From NCBI RefSeq assembly GCF_008704395.1, contig NZ_CP023695.1, forward strand, positions 4,898,001-4,962,000: a stretch of 64,000 nt of DNA, written 5' to 3'. Each line of letters begins with the position of its first letter. The stretch's first letter is position 1. This stretch comes from Streptomyces alboniger (GTDB lineage: Bacteria > Actinomycetota > Actinomycetes > Streptomycetales > Streptomycetaceae). This document shows positions 17,533-27,413 of the stretch, piece by piece. Position numbers and translations under genes: made by a program. The notes below the pieces were generated by a model. It did no database searches and was not told the DNA's origin. It saw only the letters and a program-made list of their open reading frames with translations.

Positions 17533-20500
17533 TTGCACAGACAAGTGAAGAGAGCGTGCGGGGCCGGCATCGCCGCGGCGGTCGCCGTCGCACTCGCGGC
17601 GGGCATGACCAGCCCGGCCGGCGCGCAGCCGGTACCGGCGGGGGACGCGATCGGCGCGCAGGGCGCGGCCGGGGGCAAGCAGCGCGTCACGCTGATCACC
17701 GGCGACCGGGCCGTCGTGGACGCCAAGGGCCGCGTGGTCGGCCTTGAGCGCGCCAAGGGACGGGAGCACATCCCCGTACAGGTGCGGCGCAGTGGCGGGC
17801 ACACGCTGCTGATACCCGCCGACGCGCAGCGTCTGATAGCCGACGGCAAGATCGACCAGCGGCTGTTCGACGTCACCGAACTGAACTCCAAGCGCAACCG
17901 CGCGGCCCAGAAGAAGGGCCTCAAGCTCATCGTCGGCTACAAGGGAGCCGCGGCCGGCGCCAAGGCCGACGTCCGCTCCGCCGGTGACACCACGGTCCGC
18001 AGGACCCTGAAGTCGCTGAACGCCGACGCGGTCACCACCCCGAAGGACGACGCCGCCGACCTGTGGGCCGCGCTCACCAGCGGCAAGGGCGACGCCCGCA
18101 CCGCCGCGTCCGGCGTGAGCCACGTCTGGCTCGACGGCGTCCGCAAGGCGAGCCTCGACAAGAGCGTCAAGCAGATCGGCGCCGACAAGGCGTGGGCCGC
18201 CGGGTACGACGGCAAGGGCGTCAAGATCGCCGTCCTGGACACCGGCGTCGACTCCACCCACCCGGACCTCAAGGGCCAGGTGGTCGGCGAGAAGAACTTC
18301 ACGCCGTCGCCCGACGCCAAGGACCGCTACGGCCACGGCACGCACGTCGCGTCCACCGCGGCCGGTACCGGCGCCAAGTCGGGCGGCAAGCTCAAGGGCG
18401 TCGCGCCCGCCGCCAAGCTCCTCAGCGGCAAGGTCCTCGGCGACGACGGCTACGGCGAGGACTCCGGCATCATCGCGGCCATGGACTGGGCGGTGGCCGA
18501 GGGCGCGGACATCGTCAACCTCAGCCTCGGCGGCGGCGACACCCCGGGTGTCGACCCGCTCGAAGCGCAGGTCGACAAGCTCTCCGCGGAGAAGGGCATC
18601 CTCTTCGCGATCTCCGCGGGCAACGACGGCGAGCCCGGCTCCGTCGGCTCGCCGGGCAGCGCCGACTCCGCGCTGACCGTCGGCGCGGTCGACGACAACG
18701 ACAAGCTGGCGGACTTCTCCAGCCAGGGTCCGCGGGTCGGCGACGGCGCGATCAAGCCCGATGTGACGGCTCCCGGTGTGGACATCACCGCGGCCGCCGC
18801 TCCGGGCAGCGTCATCGAGCAGGAGGTCGGCCAGAAGCCCGAGGGCTATCTGACGATCTCCGGTACGTCGATGGCGACCCCGCACGTCGCGGGCGCCGCC
18901 GCCCTGCTCAAGCAGCAGCACCCCGACTGGAAGTACGCCGAGCTGAAGGGCGCTCTGACCGCGTCCACGAAGGACGGCAAGTACACGCCGTTCCAGCAGG
19001 GCTCGGGCCGTATCGCCGTCGACAAGGCCATCAAGCAGACCGTCTACGCCGACCCGGTGTCGGTGAACTTCGGCGCCCAGCAGTGGCCGCACGCCGACGA
19101 CAAGCCGGTCACCAAGAAGGTGACGTACAAGAACGCCGGCAAGGACGACATCACCCTCGACCTGACCGTCTCCGGCAAGGACCCGAAGGGCCGCACGGCC
19201 CCGGCCGGCTTCTTCGCCCTCGGCGCCAAGAAGGTGACCGTCCCCGCGGGCGGCTCGGCCTCGGTCGACCTGACCGCCGACTCCAAGCGGGGCGCCGCCC
19301 TGGACGGCACGTACTCCGCGTACGTCGTGGCGAGCGGTGGCGGACAGTCCGTGCGGACGGCCGCCGTCGTGGAGAACGAGGTGGAGTCGTACGACCTGAC
19401 GCTCAAGTTCATCGGACGGGACGGCGCTCCCGCCAAGTTCTACGACGGTGACCTGGAGGGCATCTCCGGGCTCGCCAAGGACAAGTCCTACAACCCGTTC
19501 GACGCGTCCGGCACCGTCAAGGTGCGGGTGCCCAAGGGCGGCTACATCCTGAACTCCGGGATCTACGCGGACCCGGAGGACTTCACCAAGGGCGCCGACT
19601 GGATCGCGCAGCCCAAGCTGAGCGTCACCAAGGACACCACGGTGACCCTGGACGCGCGGACGACGAAGCCGGTGGACGTCACGGTGCCGGCGGCCGGCGC
19701 CAAGATGGCGTTCGCCGCTCCGGACTTCAGCGTCGAGACCTCGGAGATGGGCTACAGCTTCGGCTGGTTCCTCGACTCGTACGCGAACTTCCGTACGCGT
19801 CACCTCGGCCCGCAGATCACCGACGGCTCGGTGTTCCAGCAGTGGGACGGGCACTGGACCGACGGTGACGACACCCAGTACAGCGTCGTCACCGGCAGCA
19901 AGGTCAAGCAGCTCGCGACCGGCTACACCCGGCACTTCAAGGCGAGCGAGCTGGCCAAGGTGAAGGTGAACCTCGGCGCGTCCAGCACGAACAAGAAGGG
20001 CGCGCTCAACGCCTTCGGCGACATCCCCGGCAGTTCGAGCGGTTCCTCGCTCGGCATTCCGCGGCCGCTGCCCTCCACGCGGACGCTGTACGTGTCCACC
20101 GTGGACAAGGCGAAGTGGAGCCTCGACATGGAGCAGCACGCCGGGACCAACCCGGAGGGCTGGCCCATCGTCGACGCGGGTTACACGCTCGGCGCGCCGC
20201 AGACCTACAAGGCCGGTCAGAGCTACGAGAAGACCTTCAACACGGCGGTCTTCGGTCCGCGCGTCGGCGGCACCTTCGGCGTCTTCCGCCAGGACAACGA
20301 GATCGTGGGCGCCCTGCCGCTGTTCGCCGACGGCAAGAACCACCTGGGCTCCTCGCTCTACACGTCCGTGAAGACGACGCTGTACCGCAACGGCACCAAG
20401 ATCGGCGAGAACGACGACCCGCTGGTCGGCGGAGCGCCGTTCAAGGTGTCCTCGGGCGATGCCGCGTACGAGCTGAAGACGTCCGTGAAGCGCTCCGTGA

Positions 20501-20874
20501 AGGTCGCCGCGGCCACCACCCGGGTCGACGCGAGCTTCAAGTTCCGCTCCAAGAAGGTGGAGAGCGCCAAGCTTCCCGTCTCCACGGCGCGGTTCAGCCC
20601 GGTGGTCGACCTGCGCAGCAGGGCGAAGGCCGGCGAGACGCAGTCCGTGCCGGTGACGGTCCAGGGCTCGGCGGCGGGCTCGAACCTCAAGTCCCTCTAC
20701 GTCTACGTGTCCTACGACTACGGCCAGACGTGGAAGGAGGTCGAGGTGAGGGGCGGAAAGATCTCCGTGAAGAACCCCGCGAAGGGTGAGGGGATCTCCT
20801 TCCACGCCAAGATCACGGACAAGAAGGGGAACAAGTCGACGCTGTCGCTCTACAACGCGTTCTACGGCAAGTGA
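17533..20874 (+). CDS. Secreted S8 subtilisin-family serine protease
   Basis: Large extracellular protease of about 1113 aa. Sec signal peptide (about residues 1-35, ending GAQA-like), propeptide to about 210, catalytic domain of about 215-500 with Asp236 (VLDTGVD), His268 (GHGTHVAS), oxyanion Asn364 (SAGND) and Ser446 (SGTSMATPHVAG). About 600 residues of beta-rich C-terminal domains, rich in Lys and Gly, follow. The start is uncertain: TTG at 17533 lies just after GGGGGAG, as in the secreted-protein gene at 52897; GTG at 17515 or 17545 is also possible. Sits alone between promoter and hydrolase. Confidence 0.92.
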   Translation: MHRQVKRACGAGIAAAVAVALAAGMTSPAGAQPVPAGDAIGAQGAAGGKQRVTLITGDRAVVDAKGRVVGLERAKGREHIPVQVRRSGGHTLLIPADAQRLIADGKIDQRLFDVTELNSKRNRAAQKKGLKLIVGYKGAAAGAKADVRSAGDTTVRRTLKSLNADAVTTPKDDAADLWAALTSGKGDARTAASGVSHVWLDGVRKASLDKSVKQIGADKAWAAGYDGKGVKIAVLDTGVDSTHPDLKGQVVGEKNFTPSPDAKDRYGHGTHVASTAAGTGAKSGGKLKGVAPAAKLLSGKVLGDDGYGEDSGIIAAMDWAVAEGADIVNLSLGGGDTPGVDPLEAQVDKLSAEKGILFAISAGNDGEPGSVGSPGSADSALTVGAVDDNDKLADFSSQGPRVGDGAIKPDVTAPGVDITAAAAPGSVIEQEVGQKPEGYLTISGTSMATPHVAGAAALLKQQHPDWKYAELKGALTASTKDGKYTPFQQGSGRIAVDKAIKQTVYADPVSVNFGAQQWPHADDKPVTKKVTYKNAGKDDITLDLTVSGKDPKGRTAPAGFFALGAKKVTVPAGGSASVDLTADSKRGAALDGTYSAYVVASGGGQSVRTAAVVENEVESYDLTLKFIGRDGAPAKFYDGDLEGISGLAKDKSYNPFDASGTVKVRVPKGGYILNSGIYADPEDFTKGADWIAQPKLSVTKDTTVTLDARTTKPVDVTVPAAGAKMAFAAPDFSVETSEMGYSFGWFLDSYANFRTRHLGPQITDGSVFQQWDGHWTDGDDTQYSVVTGSKVKQLATGYTRHFKASELAKVKVNLGASSTNKKGALNAFGDIPGSSSGSSLGIPRPLPSTRTLYVSTVDKAKWSLDMEQHAGTNPEGWPIVDAGYTLGAPQTYKAGQSYEKTFNTAVFGPRVGGTFGVFRQDNEIVGALPLFADGKNHLGSSLYTSVKTTLYRNGTKIGENDDPLVGGAPFKVSSGDAAYELKTSVKRSVKVAAATTRVDASFKFRSKKVESAKLPVSTARFSPVVDLRSRAKAGETQSVPVTVQGSAAGSNLKSLYVYVSYDYGQTWKEVEVRGGKISVKNPAKGEGISFHAKITDKKGNKSTLSLYNAFYGK

Positions 20875-20969
20875 TCTTGCCCGCCTAGTGCGTTGAGCCC
20901 CGGCGTGGCGCCGATGGGACTGTCGATCATGTATCGCCGGTATCCGTCGGCGCCGCGTTACTGTGAGCC

Positions 20970-21803
20970 ATGCCCTTCGCGGAAGCGGCCGACGGCGCCG
21001 CACTCCACTACCTGCTGCACGGCTCCGGTGAGCCGTTGGTCCTGCTGGCCGGGCAGTCCAACAACCACCACTGGTGGGACTGCGTGCGCGCCGACTTCGC
21101 CGCGCGCTTCACGACCCTCGTACTCGACCACCGCGGCACCGGCGAGAGCGACCGGCCCGACACGGACACGTACAGCACGCCCGGCTTCGCCCGGGATGTC
21201 ATCGCGGTCCTCGATCACGCGGGGATCGAACGCGCCCACGTCTACGGCACGTCCATGGGCGGCCGCATCGCGCAGTTCCTGGCCGCCGACCACCCCGAGC
21301 GCGTCGGCCGGCTCGTCCTCGGCTGTACGTCGCCGGGGGCCCCGCACGGCGTCGAGCGCGGCCCCGAGGTCCGGGCGGCCCTGACCCAGGCCGACCCGGA
21401 CGCCGTGCGCCGCGCTCTGCTGGAGCTGATGTACACCCCGGGCTGGCTCGCCGAGCGGGAGCGCGAGGACCCGGGGCGGGATTTCCACACCCTCGGCGAC
21501 CCGACCATGCCCGCCCACGCCCGCCGCCGCCACCTGCGGGCCAGCGCCCGGCACGACGCGTGGGACGCGCTGCCCCGGATCCAGGCCCCGACGCTCGTCG
21601 TCCACGGCACGGACGACGCGTTCAACCCGGCGGCCAACGCCCCGCTGCTCGCCGCCCGCATCCCGGACGCCAGGACGTTCCTCGTCCCCGGCGCCCGGCA
21701 CGCCTACTTCGAGGAGTTCGCGGACGTGGCCACCGAACCGGTGCTCGCGTTCCTGGACGGGGGCGCCCCGCCCCGGAGCCCGGGTCAGCCGCCGCTGCCG
21801 TAG
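20970..21803 (+). CDS. Alpha/beta-fold hydrolase
   Basis: 277-aa single-domain hydrolase. Nucleophile Ser95 in GTSMGG, acid Asp216 (HGTDDAFNP), His244 (GARHAYFEEF). The early LAGQSNNHHWWD supplies the oxyanion-hole region. The family includes lactonases and esterases; the substrate is not predictable. ATG sits 5 nt after TACTGT, so the mRNA may be leaderless. Its last 19 bp overlap the convergent VOC gene. Confidence 0.88.
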   Translation: MPFAEAADGAALHYLLHGSGEPLVLLAGQSNNHHWWDCVRADFAARFTTLVLDHRGTGESDRPDTDTYSTPGFARDVIAVLDHAGIERAHVYGTSMGGRIAQFLAADHPERVGRLVLGCTSPGAPHGVERGPEVRAALTQADPDAVRRALLELMYTPGWLAEREREDPGRDFHTLGDPTMPAHARRRHLRASARHDAWDALPRIQAPTLVVHGTDDAFNPAANAPLLAARIPDARTFLVPGARHAYFEEFADVATEPVLAFLDGGAPPRSPGQPPLP

Positions 21804-22171
21804 GGCTTGGTCAGGATCTCCAGCTTGTGCCCGTCCGGGTCGTCCCAGTAGACGCCCCGGCCGCCGTCGTTCGTGTTGATCTCGTTCGCGCGGTGGTGGT
21901 ACGGGTCGGCCCAGTAGGGCAGGCCCCGTGCCTTGATCCGCCCGAAGATCGCGTCGAACTCGTCCTCGGAGACCAGGAAGGCGTAGTGCTGCGGGGTGAT
22001 CGGCCCGCCGTCGCCCTCGAAGTAGTCGAGGGCCACGCCGTTGGGGATCTCCACGGGGATGAACGGCCCGTACTGCGGGCTCACCTCAAGCCCCAGGATG
22101 TCCGCGAGGAACTGGGCGGACGCCTTCTTGTCCGTGGCCGCGACGATCGTGTGGTTCAACTCGATGGACAT
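21785..22171 (-). CDS. VOC-family (glyoxalase/dioxygenase fold) protein
   Basis: 128-aa single VOC module: an N-terminal half with HTIVAATDKKASAQFLADILGL and a C-terminal half ending in VYWDDPDGHKLEILTKPYG. His/Glu positions typical of metal binding are present (His in LNHT, His in QHYAF, Glu in LEIL). The start is fixed by GGAGGT 7 nt upstream. Substrate unknown; glyoxalase/bleomycin-resistance-type binding is the family expectation. Confidence 0.88.
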   Translation of the reverse strand: MSIELNHTIVAATDKKASAQFLADILGLEVSPQYGPFIPVEIPNGVALDYFEGDGGPITPQHYAFLVSEDEFDAIFGRIKARGLPYWADPYHHRANEINTNDGGRGVYWDDPDGHKLEILTKPYGSGG

Positions 22172-22262
22172 GAGGTGACCTCCTCGTTTGCCGGGACCCC
22201 CGTGGTCCTGCGCTGACAGGGACCACGGTAGGCCGGGGAGCGGGGCGCCCGGATCGGTCACG

Positions 22263-22304
22263 GGTCCCGGTTCCGCCGCGCCCTGCGGACCAGGCCCCGG
22301 GACC
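22263..22304 (-). terminator. Possible terminator after the alcohol dehydrogenase gene
   Basis: GGTCCCGG (22263-22270) and CCGGGACC (22297-22304) form an 8-bp stem around a 26-nt partly structured loop, 27 bp past the dehydrogenase stop. Confidence 0.4.
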
Positions 22305-22330
22305 GAGGCGTTTTCAGGCCACGCGGGCGC

Positions 22331-23383
22331 TCAGATCGTCGCGGCGTCGATCACGAAGCGGTAGCGCACGTCGCTGGCGAGGACGCGCTCGTACGCCTCG
22401 TTGATCTGGTCGGCGCGGATCAGCTCGATCTCGGAGCCCAGGCCGTGCTCGGCGCAGAAGTCCAGCATCTCCTGGGTCTCCCGGATGCCGCCGATGCCGG
22501 ACCCGGCGAGGGTCTTCCGGCCGGCGATCACCGAGAAGAGGCTGAGGGAGACCGGCTCCTCGGGGGCGCCGACGTTCACGAAGGCGCCGTCCGTGCGCAG
22601 CAGGCCCAGGTACTTGTCGAGCGGCAGCGGCGCGGAGACCGTGGAGAGGATGAGGTCGAAGCGGCCGGCGAGCGCCTCGAAGGTGGCGTCGTCACTGGTC
22701 GCGTAGTAGTGCTCGGCGCCCAGTCGCAGGCCGTCGTCCTTCTTGCGCAGGGACTGGGAGAGGACGGTCACCTCGGCGCCCATGGCGTGCGCGATCTTGA
22801 CGGCCATGTGGCCGAGACCGCCGAGGCCGACGACGGCGACCTTCGTGCCGGGGCCGGCCTTCCAGTGGGCGAGCGGGGAGTACGTGGTGATGCCGGCGCA
22901 CAGCAGCGGGGCGGCCACGTCGAGCGCGATCCCGTCGGGGATGCGCAGGGTGAACGCCTCGTCCACGACGATGTGCGTGGAGTAGCCGCCGTAGGTCGGC
23001 TCGCCGTTCTTGTCGAGCGCGTTGTACGTGCCGACATTGCCACCCGTGCAGTACTGCTCCAGGCCCGCCGCGCAGTTCTCGCACCGGCGGCAGGAGTCGA
23101 CCATGCAGCCGACTCCGACGTGGTCGCCGACGGAGAACTTGGTGACGCCGGGGCCGACCTCGGCGACGATTCCGGCGATCTCGTGGCCGGGCACCATCGG
23201 GAAGATGCCCTCGCCCCAGCCGTCGCGGGCCTGGTGGATGTCCGAGTGGCAGATACCGGCGTACTTGATGTCGATCAGGACGTCGAACTCGCCGACGGCG
23301 CGGCGCGGGATCGTGGTCCGCTCCAGGGGTGCGTCGGGGGCGGGGGCGGCGTAGGCGGAAACGGTGGTGATCTGCTCAGTCAT
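22331..23383 (-). CDS. Zn-dependent NAD(P) alcohol dehydrogenase (YahK/AdhC type)
   Basis: 350-aa medium-chain dehydrogenase that reduces aldehydes or oxidises primary alcohols. Catalytic zinc: Cys45 (GICHSD), His67-Glu68 (GHE), Cys162. Structural zinc: Cys98, Cys101, Cys104, Cys112. The Rossmann motif GLGGLG (186-191) follows. Closest to the NADPH-dependent cinnamyl-alcohol-like group, which includes mycobacterial AdhC. Start ATG (MTEQITT) gives the family N-terminus. Divergent from an XRE regulator 130 bp away, a likely control pair. Confidence 0.92.
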   Translation of the reverse strand: MTEQITTVSAYAAPAPDAPLERTTIPRRAVGEFDVLIDIKYAGICHSDIHQARDGWGEGIFPMVPGHEIAGIVAEVGPGVTKFSVGDHVGVGCMVDSCRRCENCAAGLEQYCTGGNVGTYNALDKNGEPTYGGYSTHIVVDEAFTLRIPDGIALDVAAPLLCAGITTYSPLAHWKAGPGTKVAVVGLGGLGHMAVKIAHAMGAEVTVLSQSLRKKDDGLRLGAEHYYATSDDATFEALAGRFDLILSTVSAPLPLDKYLGLLRTDGAFVNVGAPEEPVSLSLFSVIAGRKTLAGSGIGGIRETQEMLDFCAEHGLGSEIELIRADQINEAYERVLASDVRYRFVIDAATI

Positions 23384-23513
23384 GGCTACGACACTGCCAA
23401 TGACCTGCGGGTTCACCCAGACACCCGTTCTGCCTACGTCCAGCGGTCCTACCACTGGCGGGGTCAGGCTCGTGGTCGTACGACGCGGGATACGGGGCGG
23501 GATACTGGAACGT

Positions 23514-24476
23514 ATGGACGAATCACCCGAGACGCCGGGCGCTGCCGGGGCGCAGGAGACAGCGGGGTCGCTGGAGGCAGCCGGGACGCCCGGGGTGGTC
23601 GCGGCTCCGCCCCTGGACGCCCGGGCCGAGCTGAGCGAGTTCCTGCGCACCCGCAGAGCCCGGCTCCAGCCGCAGGACGTGGGGCTGCCCAGCTTCGGGC
23701 GGCACCGCCGAGTGCCGGGCCTGCGCCGCGAGGAGCTGGCGCAGCTCGCCGGGGTCTCCGTCGCGTACTACACCCGTCTCGAACAGGGGAACGGCCGCAA
23801 TGTCTCGGGCGAGGTGCTCGACGCCATCGCGCGCGCCCTGCGCCTGACCGACGCCGAGCACGCGCACCTCACGCGCCTCGCGAAGCCGAAGACCGTGAAG
23901 AAGAAGCGGGCCACCCGCCAGCAGTACCTGCGGCCCGCCCTCCAGCAGCTCCTCGACTCCATGGACACCGTGCCCGCGTACGTCGTCGGCCGCCGCACGG
24001 ACATCCTCGGCTGGAACGCGCTCGCCGCGGCGCTCCTCGGTGACTGGGCCGAACTCCCGCCCGGGGAGCGGAACCTGGCGCGTTTCTGCTTCCTCGACCC
24101 GCGCTCGCGCGACCTCTTCGTCGACTGGGAGCTGAAGGCGTCCGACGTCGTCAGCTACCTCCGTATGGATGCCGGCTGCTACCCCAACGACCCGCTGCTG
24201 TCCGGGCTGGTCGGCGAACTCTCCGTGCGGAGCGAGGAGTTCAGGAATCTGTGGGCCACGCACGACGTGCGGGAGAAGGGCCACGGCGTCAAACGGCTGC
24301 GCCATCCCCTGGTGGGCGAGCTGTCCCTCTCGTACGAGACGCTGCGGCTCCCCGACGACTGCGACCAGTCGCTGATCATGTACCACGCGGAGCCGGAATC
24401 GGCGTCGGCGCAGGCGCTGCGGCTGCTGGCTAGCTGGGGCAGGGACGCGGCGTCGGTGGGGTCGGCGACGAAGTGA
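23514..24476 (+). CDS. XRE-family regulator with MmyB-like ligand-binding domain
   Basis: 320 aa. A disordered Ala/Gly-rich head (about 35 residues), then helix-turn-helix at about 55-110 ([17 protein letters not shown], then [14 protein letters not shown]), then the MmyB-like PAS/fatty-acid-binding region ([16 protein letters not shown] and a late [18 protein letters not shown]). Members are usually transcribed divergently from an oxidoreductase they control; here the alcohol dehydrogenase is the obvious target. Confidence 0.9.
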   Translation: MDESPETPGAAGAQETAGSLEAAGTPGVVAAPPLDARAELSEFLRTRRARLQPQDVGLPSFGRHRRVPGLRREELAQLAGVSVAYYTRLEQGNGRNVSGEVLDAIARALRLTDAEHAHLTRLAKPKTVKKKRATRQQYLRPALQQLLDSMDTVPAYVVGRRTDILGWNALAAALLGDWAELPPGERNLARFCFLDPRSRDLFVDWELKASDVVSYLRMDAGCYPNDPLLSGLVGELSVRSEEFRNLWATHDVREKGHGVKRLRHPLVGELSLSYETLRLPDDCDQSLIMYHAEPESASAQALRLLASWGRDAASVGSATK

Positions 24477-24560
24477 GGAACAGCCCTGCGGAACAGGCGA
24501 TTTCGCGGGCGGCAGAACGCTTGGCGCTGCCCGATGGCGTGATCACTCCCTAGGCTGGGG

Positions 24561-24596
24561 GAGTGAGCAGCGATGAGCGAGTGAGCAGCGATGAGC
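24561..24596. repeat. Perfect 18-bp tandem duplication at the popR start
   Basis: GAGTGAGCAGCGATGAGC occurs twice head to tail (24561-24578, 24579-24596). It duplicates the GTG start and gives the protein a doubled VSSDER. Confidence 0.9.
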
Positions 24597-24964
24597 GGCA
24601 GAAGCCGAACGAAGCCCGCGTGATTCCCCTACACCCAATGAAGACAGCGCCGCGCCCGCCCGCCGATGGGGCCAAGGAGCCTCTCTGGCGGGACGTCGTC
24701 GGGGACGTCCTGCGCCGGGAGCGCCTCGCGCAGGAGCGCACGCTCAAGGACGTGGCGGACGCCGCCCGGATCTCCATGCCGTACCTCTCCGAGCTGGAGC
24801 GCGGCCGCAAGGAGGCCTCCTCCGAGGTCCTCGCGGCCGCCGCCCACGCGCTCGGGCTGCGCCTGTCCGACCTGCTCTCCCTGGCCCAGGGCCGGTTGGT
24901 CGGCCTCCCCCGTGCGAGGCCGACCGGGGCGGCGTACCAGGGCGAGGTGCGCCTGGCCGCGTAA
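24563..24964 (+). CDS. popR: PopR-type XRE regulator of clpP3-clpP4
   Basis: 133 aa. One helix-turn-helix ([20 protein letters not shown]) closely like ClgR/PopR, and a C-terminus ending RLAA. In S. lividans PopR activates clpP3clpP4 and is degraded by ClpP1P2 through its two terminal alanines; both features fit here, since the convergent clpP pair lies 7 bp away. The first GTG follows TAGGCT (24551-24556) by 6 nt, suggesting a leaderless message; the second GTG (24581) or ATG 24638 are alternatives. I could not pick out its operator by eye. Confidence 0.85.
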   Translation: MSSDERVSSDERQKPNEARVIPLHPMKTAPRPPADGAKEPLWRDVVGDVLRRERLAQERTLKDVADAARISMPYLSELERGRKEASSEVLAAAAHALGLRLSDLLSLAQGRLVGLPRARPTGAAYQGEVRLAA

Positions 24965-24971
24965 CGCCGGG

Positions 24972-25580
24972 TCAGGCGGCGACGGGCAGGACCCGCCTGC
25001 TGAGTACCTGATCGGCGAGGCCGTACGCGACGGCCTCCTGCGCGGTGAAGACCTTGTCCCGGTCCATGTCGGCGCGCAGGGTGGCGACGTCGTGGTGCGT
25101 ATGCCGGGACAGCACCTCCTCCACCTGGGAGCGGATCCGCAGCATCTCCTGTGCCTCCAGGGCGAGATCGGACACCGTCCCCTGCCGGCCGCGGCTCGCC
25201 GGCTGGCCGAGCAGCACGCGCGCGTGGTCGAGCACGAACCGCCTGCCGGGGTCGCCGCCCGCGAGCAGCACGGCGGCGGTGGAGGCGGCCTGGCCGACGC
25301 AGAACGTCGAGATCGGCGCGGAGATGAAGCTCATCGTGTCGTAGATGGCCATGAGCGAAGTGAAGCTGCCGCCGGGCGAGTTGATGTAGATGGCGACCTC
25401 ACGCTCGGGCGCGGAGGACTCCAGGTGGAGCAGTTGCGCGATGACGACGTTGGCGACGCCGTCGTCGATCTCCGTGCCGAGGAAGATGATGCGCTCGGAG
25501 AGCAGGCGGCTGTAGATGTCGTAGGCGCGTTCGCCCTGCGGGGTGCGCTCGACGACCGTGGGAATCGTGTACTGACTCAT
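24972..25580 (-). CDS. clpP4: ClpP-family subunit lacking the catalytic histidine (ClpP4-like)
   Basis: 202-aa ClpP barrel subunit. The nucleophile is kept (Ser100 in GQAASTA) and an Asp is at 171, but the triad His is Gly125 ([10 protein letters not shown] where its partner has [10 protein letters not shown]). It should therefore be a structural or regulatory subunit that works only with ClpP3, as in mixed-ring Clp proteases. Second gene of the operon, 14 bp after clpP3. The ATG has an AGGGAGACAGC-like Shine-Dalgarno. Confidence 0.9.
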   Translation of the reverse strand: MSQYTIPTVVERTPQGERAYDIYSRLLSERIIFLGTEIDDGVANVVIAQLLHLESSAPEREVAIYINSPGGSFTSLMAIYDTMSFISAPISTFCVGQAASTAAVLLAGGDPGRRFVLDHARVLLGQPASRGRQGTVSDLALEAQEMLRIRSQVEEVLSRHTHHDVATLRADMDRDKVFTAQEAVAYGLADQVLSRRVLPVAA

Positions 25581-25594
25581 GTCCGCTGTCTCCC

Positions 25595-26254
25595 TCAGAT
25601 CCCGAGCCCGATGCGCCGCTTCGACCCGGCGGGCCGCACGTCCTCCAGGGACTCGACCACGCGGTCGACCATCCCGTACTCCTTGGCCTGCTCGGCCGTG
25701 AACCACCGGTCGCGGTCACCGTCCCGGGAGATCGTTTCGGGGCTCTGGCCGGTGTGCTCGGCCGTGATCCGTTCGATGGCACTCTTCGTGAACTCCAGGT
25801 TCTCGGCCTGGATGGCGATGTCGGCGGTGGTGCCGCCGATGCCCGCGGACGGCTGGTGCATCATGATCCGCGCGTTGGGCAGCGCGAACCGCTTGCCGCG
25901 CGTCCCCACGCTGAGCAGGAACTGGCCCATGCTGGCGGCGAATCCCATGGCGAGGGTGGAGACGTCGTTCGGGATGAGCCGCATGGTGTCGTAGATGGCG
26001 AGCCCCGCGGTCACCGACCCACCGGGGCTGTTGATGTACAGACTGATGTCGGTCTTGGGGTCCTCCGCCGACAGCAACAGCATCTGCGCGCAGACGCGGT
26101 TGGCGGACACCTCGTCGACCTGCGTCCCGAGGAACACGATCCGCTGGTTGAGCAGCTGGGCGGCGAGGTGATCGTCGAACCGCGAAGGGACGGTCTCCCC
26201 GTCCTCACCCCGCGGCCGCACCACCGCGTCCCAGCCACTGCCGAGTACTGACAT
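25595..26254 (-). CDS. clpP3: ATP-dependent Clp protease proteolytic subunit (ClpP3-like)
   Basis: 219 aa with full triad Ser108 (GFAASMG), His133 (MMHQPSAG) and Asp178 (SRDGDRD), plus YINSPGGS. First gene of a two-gene operon and the likely active partner of the His-less ClpP4. GGGAGGT sits directly before the ATG. An N-terminal extension of about 25 residues before the barrel could be a processed propeptide. In Streptomyces this pair is expressed when ClpP1P2 fails and PopR accumulates. Confidence 0.93.
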   Translation of the reverse strand: MSVLGSGWDAVVRPRGEDGETVPSRFDDHLAAQLLNQRIVFLGTQVDEVSANRVCAQMLLLSAEDPKTDISLYINSPGGSVTAGLAIYDTMRLIPNDVSTLAMGFAASMGQFLLSVGTRGKRFALPNARIMMHQPSAGIGGTTADIAIQAENLEFTKSAIERITAEHTGQSPETISRDGDRDRWFTAEQAKEYGMVDRVVESLEDVRPAGSKRRIGLGI

Positions 26255-26492
26255 CGGACCTCCCTCAACTACCGCGGCTCCAACACCGCGCCGTGCCCCC
26301 ACTGTTGCCCGCCGCGACCGCGACTGTCAGAAATCTCGGCTGGGGGCAGATTCGCTGAGGGCAGAGGCCCGGCGGGCGCGGTTCTTGAGGACGCGGGCGT
26401 TGTCAGTGGGCCTCAGTACGCTGCCGACGCGGCGCGCGGGACAGGTGCGCGCCCTACGCGGGCAGAGGCTCGCGACGTGAGGGGAGAGGTAC

Positions 26493-27413
26493 ATGGGGGT
26501 CGCCGTCATCGCGGCCGTCGCGGCTGTCGCCGCGGCGGCCATCGCGGCTTGGGCGACGCTGCGGGCCAGAAGGAAGCCGGACGGCAGGATCAGGCTGGTC
26601 GACGTCTTGGTGGCCGACGCGTCGGCTGTCCTCGCGGAGCCGGAGCCCGCGGCGAGGGTCCTCGACGAACTGGCCCCCGAGCGCCCCGTCCTGGACATCG
26701 CCGTGCACAACGACGGGGGTCAGAGCTGCCTGGTGCGCCGCGTGTCCCTGGAGGTGGAGGGCCTCGTCCACGTGCCGGCGCTGGACCTGCCCCTGGTGGT
26801 CGACCTGCCGGGCGGACCGATCACGGAACCGCTGCCTGTTTGCGAGCGCCGTCTCGGACCCAGCGGTTCCTACCGCTTCGGTTTCCCTCTGCGGGAAGGC
26901 CGGCATACGCGGGGCGTCAACCAGCAAGTGGCCGCCGGTGAGGACGACCGGTTCCTGCTCTCCCTCATGGCACGGGAGGCGGTGAGGGGCCAGGACTTCT
27001 ACCGGGTGACGCTCTCCCTCGACTGCGGCAGGACCAGGCGAGGAAAGAAGACGAAGCCGCTCACGTGGGAGCCGATCACCGTCGCGGCGTACGGTCTGCC
27101 GGACTGGGAGACACCAGAGGTGATCAGGGAGCGCCTGACGTACATCGCCGACCGCGCCCGGGAAGTGGCCCCGGGCGGCGGCGACGGTGTGTGCGTGATC
27201 TTCAACGCCATGGCACACCCGCTGCGGACGGCGATGGCGGACTACGTCGACTTCTACGAGGCCAAGCTCAAGATCCTGGAGGCGCTGCTCAGACAGTGCC
27301 GGGAGCACCTGACGGACAGGGCGGCGATCGAGACCCGGCTCGCGGCCCTGGAGGCCGCTCTCGGCGAGGTGGCGAGCCTGTACGGGCACGCCACCGCCCA
27401 CAGGGCCCCTTAG
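26493..27413 (+). CDS. Hypothetical protein with N-terminal membrane anchor
   Basis: 306 aa. One Ala-rich hydrophobic helix (about residues 2-20), a beta-rich middle part (about 30-200, with [19 protein letters not shown]), then a helical C-terminus of about 75 residues ([20 protein letters not shown]...) likely to form a coiled coil. GGGAGAGG precedes the ATG. I recognise no family. It sits between clpP3 and msrA. Confidence 0.65.
   Translation: MGVAVIAAVAAVAAAAIAAWATLRARRKPDGRIRLVDVLVADASAVLAEPEPAARVLDELAPERPVLDIAVHNDGGQSCLVRRVSLEVEGLVHVPALDLPLVVDLPGGPITEPLPVCERRLGPSGSYRFGFPLREGRHTRGVNQQVAAGEDDRFLLSLMAREAVRGQDFYRVTLSLDCGRTRRGKKTKPLTWEPITVAAYGLPDWETPEVIRERLTYIADRAREVAPGGGDGVCVIFNAMAHPLRTAMADYVDFYEAKLKILEALLRQCREHLTDRAAIETRLAALEAALGEVASLYGHATAHRAP

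Noticed and set aside
17110..21003. Very long open frame (about 1297 codons) on the minus strand opposite the subtilase gene
   Set aside because: The opposite strand encodes a clear protease with a full triad. The antisense reading is Arg/Val/Gly-rich with no domain, a normal effect of high third-position GC. The same applies to the long antisense frames at 2954-4909, 6219-8336, 8313-10751, 12865-14607, 45287-46870 and 46992-50651.
24477..24562. PopR/ClgR operator near popR or clpP3
   Set aside because: GCGATTTCGC-like fragments and TCGCGGTCGCGG occur, but no convincing match to a recalled binding motif at both promoters.
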